From positions 1 through 7,381 of the forward strand of contig PWPZ01000121.1 in assembly GCA_003556985.1 (NCBI GenBank): 7,381 bases of DNA, given 5' to 3'. Both the position numbers and the translations under genes were made by a program. The notes beneath the pieces are model-generated. The model did no database searches. It had not been told where the DNA came from and saw only the letters and a program-made list of their open reading frames with translations. Of the stretch, positions 5,360 to 7,381 are shown one piece after another. The first letter of the stretch is position 1. Each line of letters opens with the position of its first letter. Source of the DNA: Bacteroidota bacterium. Lineage in GTDB: Bacteria; Bacteroidota; Bacteroidia; Bacteroidales; PUMT01.

Positions 5360-6430
5360 ATGGAGCAAGAGTTAAAAATTAAAATGTTTTCCGATCCCCT
5401 GATGTTTTATCCGGCCATGCTCAGCGATATTCAGAAGGCCGGAAAATATATTTATCTTGAAATTTATCGTTTCCGAAACGACCCCATGGGCATACGTTTT
5501 CGCGACAATCTCATTAAAAAATGCAGGGAGGGGGTAAAGATCAAACTACTTATCGACTCCTGGGGGGCTTCATCCAACCTTGCATTTTTCAAGGACCTGA
5601 TTGATCATGGAGGCGATGTGAAGTTTTTCAAGAAGATTCGTATAAACTGGGATGCCTTTACCAAAAACCACCGACGCGACCACCGTAAGATATTGATCAT
5701 CGATGACGACATTACCTACATCGGTTCGGCAAATATTAGCGGTTATGCACTCAACTGGCGTGAATCGATGTTTCGCATCCAGGGCGGTATTGCCAAGTCT
5801 TTCAAAAAAGTTTTCCTGGAAAACATAAAGATCTACAACAAATTTCTGTACGATAAAATTGCCTATACAAAAAAGATAGATTTTGATGGTTTCCAGATCC
5901 TGAGGGATGTTCCCAGCATAAAAAACCAACCGGTTCAAAAAAAATATCTGGAGCTGATTCAAAAGGCCGAAAAAGATATCTTCATTGAAACACCCTATTT
6001 CCTGCCCGGGAGTAACCTGCGCAAAGCGCTTATTGAAGCCACAAGGCGCGGTGTAAAGGTAAATATTATCATGCCTAAAAAATCCGATATCCATGTACTT
6101 GATATTCTATCGGGAAAATATCTGGGAGAACTTTCCAAAGAAAAAGTAAACATCTATTTTTTCTTACCACAAAACCTGCATTCCAAGATATTTCTGGCCG
6201 ACAGAAAATATTTTATGATCGGTTCTGCCAATTTCGACTACCGTAGTTTCCGCTACCAGCATGAGATCTGCCTTTTTGGCGAGCACAAAAGTCTGAATCG
6301 TCAACTTGTGTATCATTTCAACCAGAGCCTTAAAGAATCTGAACTTTTTGATTATAATAACTGGCATAAGCGACCGCGTCTGCAGAAATTCTTTGAATGG
6401 ATACTGGTGCCCTTCCGGCACTTGTTTTAG
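5360..6430 (+). CDS. Phospholipase D-family protein, ClsB-like cardiolipin synthase
   Basis: 356 residues from the ATG at 5360-5362. Two complete HKD motifs show a two-domain PLD enzyme: H108-K110-D115 followed by GSAN (122-125), and H274-K276-D281 followed by GSAN (288-291). This fits cardiolipin synthases of the ClsB/ClsC type, which join two phosphatidyl groups through a covalent histidine intermediate, and whose N-terminus lacks the two transmembrane helices of ClsA. No transmembrane segment is apparent here either. The C-terminal stretch (about 341-356, with FFEWILVPF) is hydrophobic and could touch the membrane. The start of each half (YIYLEIYRF, DIFIETPYF) is typical of the family. Other PLD-type phosphodiesterases cannot be excluded. 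It has its own promoter, is divergent from udk and converges with the NlpC/P60 gene. Confidence 0.9.
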   Translation: MEQELKIKMFSDPLMFYPAMLSDIQKAGKYIYLEIYRFRNDPMGIRFRDNLIKKCREGVKIKLLIDSWGASSNLAFFKDLIDHGGDVKFFKKIRINWDAFTKNHRRDHRKILIIDDDITYIGSANISGYALNWRESMFRIQGGIAKSFKKVFLENIKIYNKFLYDKIAYTKKIDFDGFQILRDVPSIKNQPVQKKYLELIQKAEKDIFIETPYFLPGSNLRKALIEATRRGVKVNIIMPKKSDIHVLDILSGKYLGELSKEKVNIYFFLPQNLHSKIFLADRKYFMIGSANFDYRSFRYQHEICLFGEHKSLNRQLVYHFNQSLKESELFDYNNWHKRPRLQKFFEWILVPFRHLF

Positions 6431-6444
6431 GCTCCGCTAAGGGC

Positions 6445-6471
6445 TGAGATTGAGGTTAAGGATTGAGAAGG
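6445..6471 (+). repeat. Short purine-rich 7-base repeat between convergent genes
   Basis: After TGA come the units GATTGAG, GTTAAGG, ATTGAGA, AGG, in a 53-base gap between the PLD gene and the NlpC/P60 gene. It resembles in style the arrays around the IVP genes (G/T/A units of 7-8 bases) but has no gene between arms. No terminator hairpin is evident in the gap. Confidence 0.45.
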
Positions 6472-6483
6472 TAAAAGTGATTG

Positions 6484-7059
6484 CTAGCGTTGTACTCTTC
6501 CTCCGAAGGCAAAGTTGCGACTGTAATAGTTTTCATCCAGATCGTTGACGATGACACCTCTTGATGTTGATGCATGAATAAACTTATTGTTGCTCAGGTA
6601 AATACCGACATGCGATATTCGTCGACCGTTGATGCGGAAAAACACCAGATCACCTTCGCGGAGATTACGTTTACTAATTCTGCGTGAGTTCTGGGCCATA
6701 TTTACCGTTACCCTTTCCAGATTGATATCGTACACCTTTAGGTAAACTGTCTTGGCGAAGCCAGAGCAATCGGCACCAGCTTTTGTTGTGCCGCCGTAAC
6801 GATAAGGCGTACCAAGCCAGCCGGCCACTTCGCGCAGCAGATCGGGATTTTCATTCCCGTTGAGGGAATAACCCAGTATGCGGGAATATTCGGCATAAAA
6901 GTTTGCGGTTTCCGGTGCAGCAGCTCGGGCTCGGGCAGCTCGCCGCTCCTGCAACTCAGCCTCACGGTATGATGGGGTTTCGCGAAGATAAGTACAACTG
7001 TAAAAAAACAGAAAAACTATAAAACCGGGAAATAGCAGGGAAATTCGCATGGATGACAT
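6484..7059 (-). CDS. NlpC/P60-family cell-wall peptidase, predicted lipoprotein
   Basis: 191 residues from the ATG at 7057-7059 (a second ATG at 7048-7050 is also possible). A hydrophobic signal segment (6-20) ends in FYSC, an atypical lipobox with Cys22 as the probable lipidated residue, so the protein should be attached to a membrane facing the periplasm. An Ala/Arg-rich linker (36-50) leads to the NlpC/P60 domain: WLGTPYRYGG (81-90), GADCSGF (95-101) with catalytic Cys98, GDLVFF (136-141), SHVGIY with His150, and FIHAS with His162 as the third residue of the triad. The family cleaves peptide stems of peptidoglycan, often D-Glu to diamino acid, as in the MepS/Spr type. It converges on the PLD gene and is divergent from the glutamine synthetase-like gene. 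Confidence 0.93.
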   Translation of the reverse strand: MSSMRISLLFPGFIVFLFFYSCTYLRETPSYREAELQERRAARARAAAPETANFYAEYSRILGYSLNGNENPDLLREVAGWLGTPYRYGGTTKAGADCSGFAKTVYLKVYDINLERVTVNMAQNSRRISKRNLREGDLVFFRINGRRISHVGIYLSNNKFIHASTSRGVIVNDLDENYYSRNFAFGGRVQR

Positions 7060-7077
7060 TAAAACATAATACAGTGT

Positions 7078-7085
7078 CAAAAATA
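7078..7085 (-). promoter_or_regulatory. Candidate -7 promoter box of the NlpC/P60 gene
   Basis: Minus strand TATTTTTG fits TAnnTTTG and ends 18 bases before the ATG at 7059. No TTG is seen at the expected -33 distance, so this is a partial match. Confidence 0.4.
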
Positions 7086-7167
7086 AGGATTTATTTCTAA
7101 ATGGCAGGCAGAACCATTTCCATCAAACTTTTCATATAAGAAAAGCCGGCATAAGTCGAAATCGTGT

Positions 7168-7179
7168 GAATTGCAATTC
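7168..7179. promoter_or_regulatory. 12-bp perfect palindrome upstream of the GS-like gene, possible operator
   Basis: GAATTGCAATTC is a perfect palindrome in the divergent 197-base region between the NlpC/P60 gene and the gene starting at 7257. A weak promoter-like TAATTTG (7198-7204, one base short of TAnnTTTG) lies 18 bases downstream. Another palindrome, CTTTTTAAAAAG (7236-7247), is nearer the start but could be chance in A/T-rich DNA. No regulator is identified. Confidence 0.22.
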
Positions 7180-7256
7180 CTGATTGATTATTTTTTGTAA
7201 TTTGGCCGCAATTTTTTATCAAAACAATAATAACCCTTTTTAAAAAGCACAATAGA

Positions 7257-7381
7257 ATGCAGAAAAGTATTTATAATCTGAACCCCAACCCCCTGGTGCG
7301 GTTTCTTCAGAAACCCGCCAAAGATTTTACCAAGATCGATTTGATCCATTATGTTGAGAACAACGACATTAAAATGGTCAA
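7257..7381 (+). CDS. Start of a probable glutamine synthetase (5' partial)
   Basis: The ATG at 7257-7259 opens a frame that runs off the window after 41 codons. The visible protein begins MQKSIYNLNPNPLVRFLQKP and continues KDFTKIDLIHYVENNDIKMV. From memory this layout (NPLV, then F.KxDLIxYxExNxIxMVN) is that of Bacteroidota glutamine synthetases just before the beta-grasp domain, and the next codon starts AA, compatible with the expected Asn. No catalytic residues are inside the window, so the call depends on the N-terminal resemblance alone. Glutamine synthetase makes glutamine from glutamate, ammonia and ATP. Confidence 0.6.
   Translation, partial: MQKSIYNLNPNPLVRFLQKPAKDFTKIDLIHYVENNDIKMV

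Noticed and set aside
5570..6094. 174-codon frame on the minus strand
   Set aside because: It is antisense to the PLD gene, which carries both HKD motifs, and shows no domain of its own.

Overview
The window looks like a chromosomal segment from a member of the Bacteroidota. The evidence is: promoters of the TAnnTTTG type, few Shine-Dalgarno sequences, a long PurF-like protein of a kind I associate with this phylum, two 'four helix bundle' (23S rRNA intervening-sequence protein, IVP) genes, and the start of what looks like a Bacteroidota glutamine synthetase. I cannot place it more precisely.

Layout. A tRNA-Ala(GGC) with encoded CCA and its own terminator opens the + strand (15-122). From 121 to 5213 every gene is on the minus strand. 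In transcription order these are: uridine kinase (udk), an intact IVP-family gene, a PHP-family phosphatase of the histidinol-phosphatase type, a second IVP copy broken by one nonsense codon, a 633-residue PurF-like amidophosphoribosyltransferase, a terminator, and an AlbA_2/Schlafen-type protein that runs into the tRNA terminator. Divergent from udk, a ClsB-like phospholipase D/cardiolipin synthase gene (5360-6430, + strand) has the best promoter in the window. An NlpC/P60 lipoprotein gene (6484-7059, minus) converges on it. The last 125 bases begin a + strand gene that resembles glutamine synthetase.

How the genes relate. Most are housekeeping functions: nucleotide salvage (Udk), PRPP/glutamine chemistry (PurF-like), phosphoester hydrolysis (PHP), phospholipid synthesis (PLD/Cls), cell-wall hydrolysis (NlpC/P60) and nitrogen assimilation (GS start). 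They do not form one pathway.

The unusual part is 2798-4577. Each IVP gene sits in a junction between housekeeping genes and is bracketed by short arrays of 8-base units in inverted orientation. The unit is GGTTGATA around the broken copy and GGTTTAGA/G around the intact copy. The arrays reach into the neighbours: one supplies the PHP stop codon, another lies six bases upstream of the PHP start, and another occupies the region upstream of the purF-like promoter motif. They look like small IVP-carrying insertion units whose ends could pair in RNA, comparable in layout to intervening sequences in 23S rRNA. That mobility and RNA folding are inference. The arrays, their orientation and the nonsense codon are visible in the sequence.
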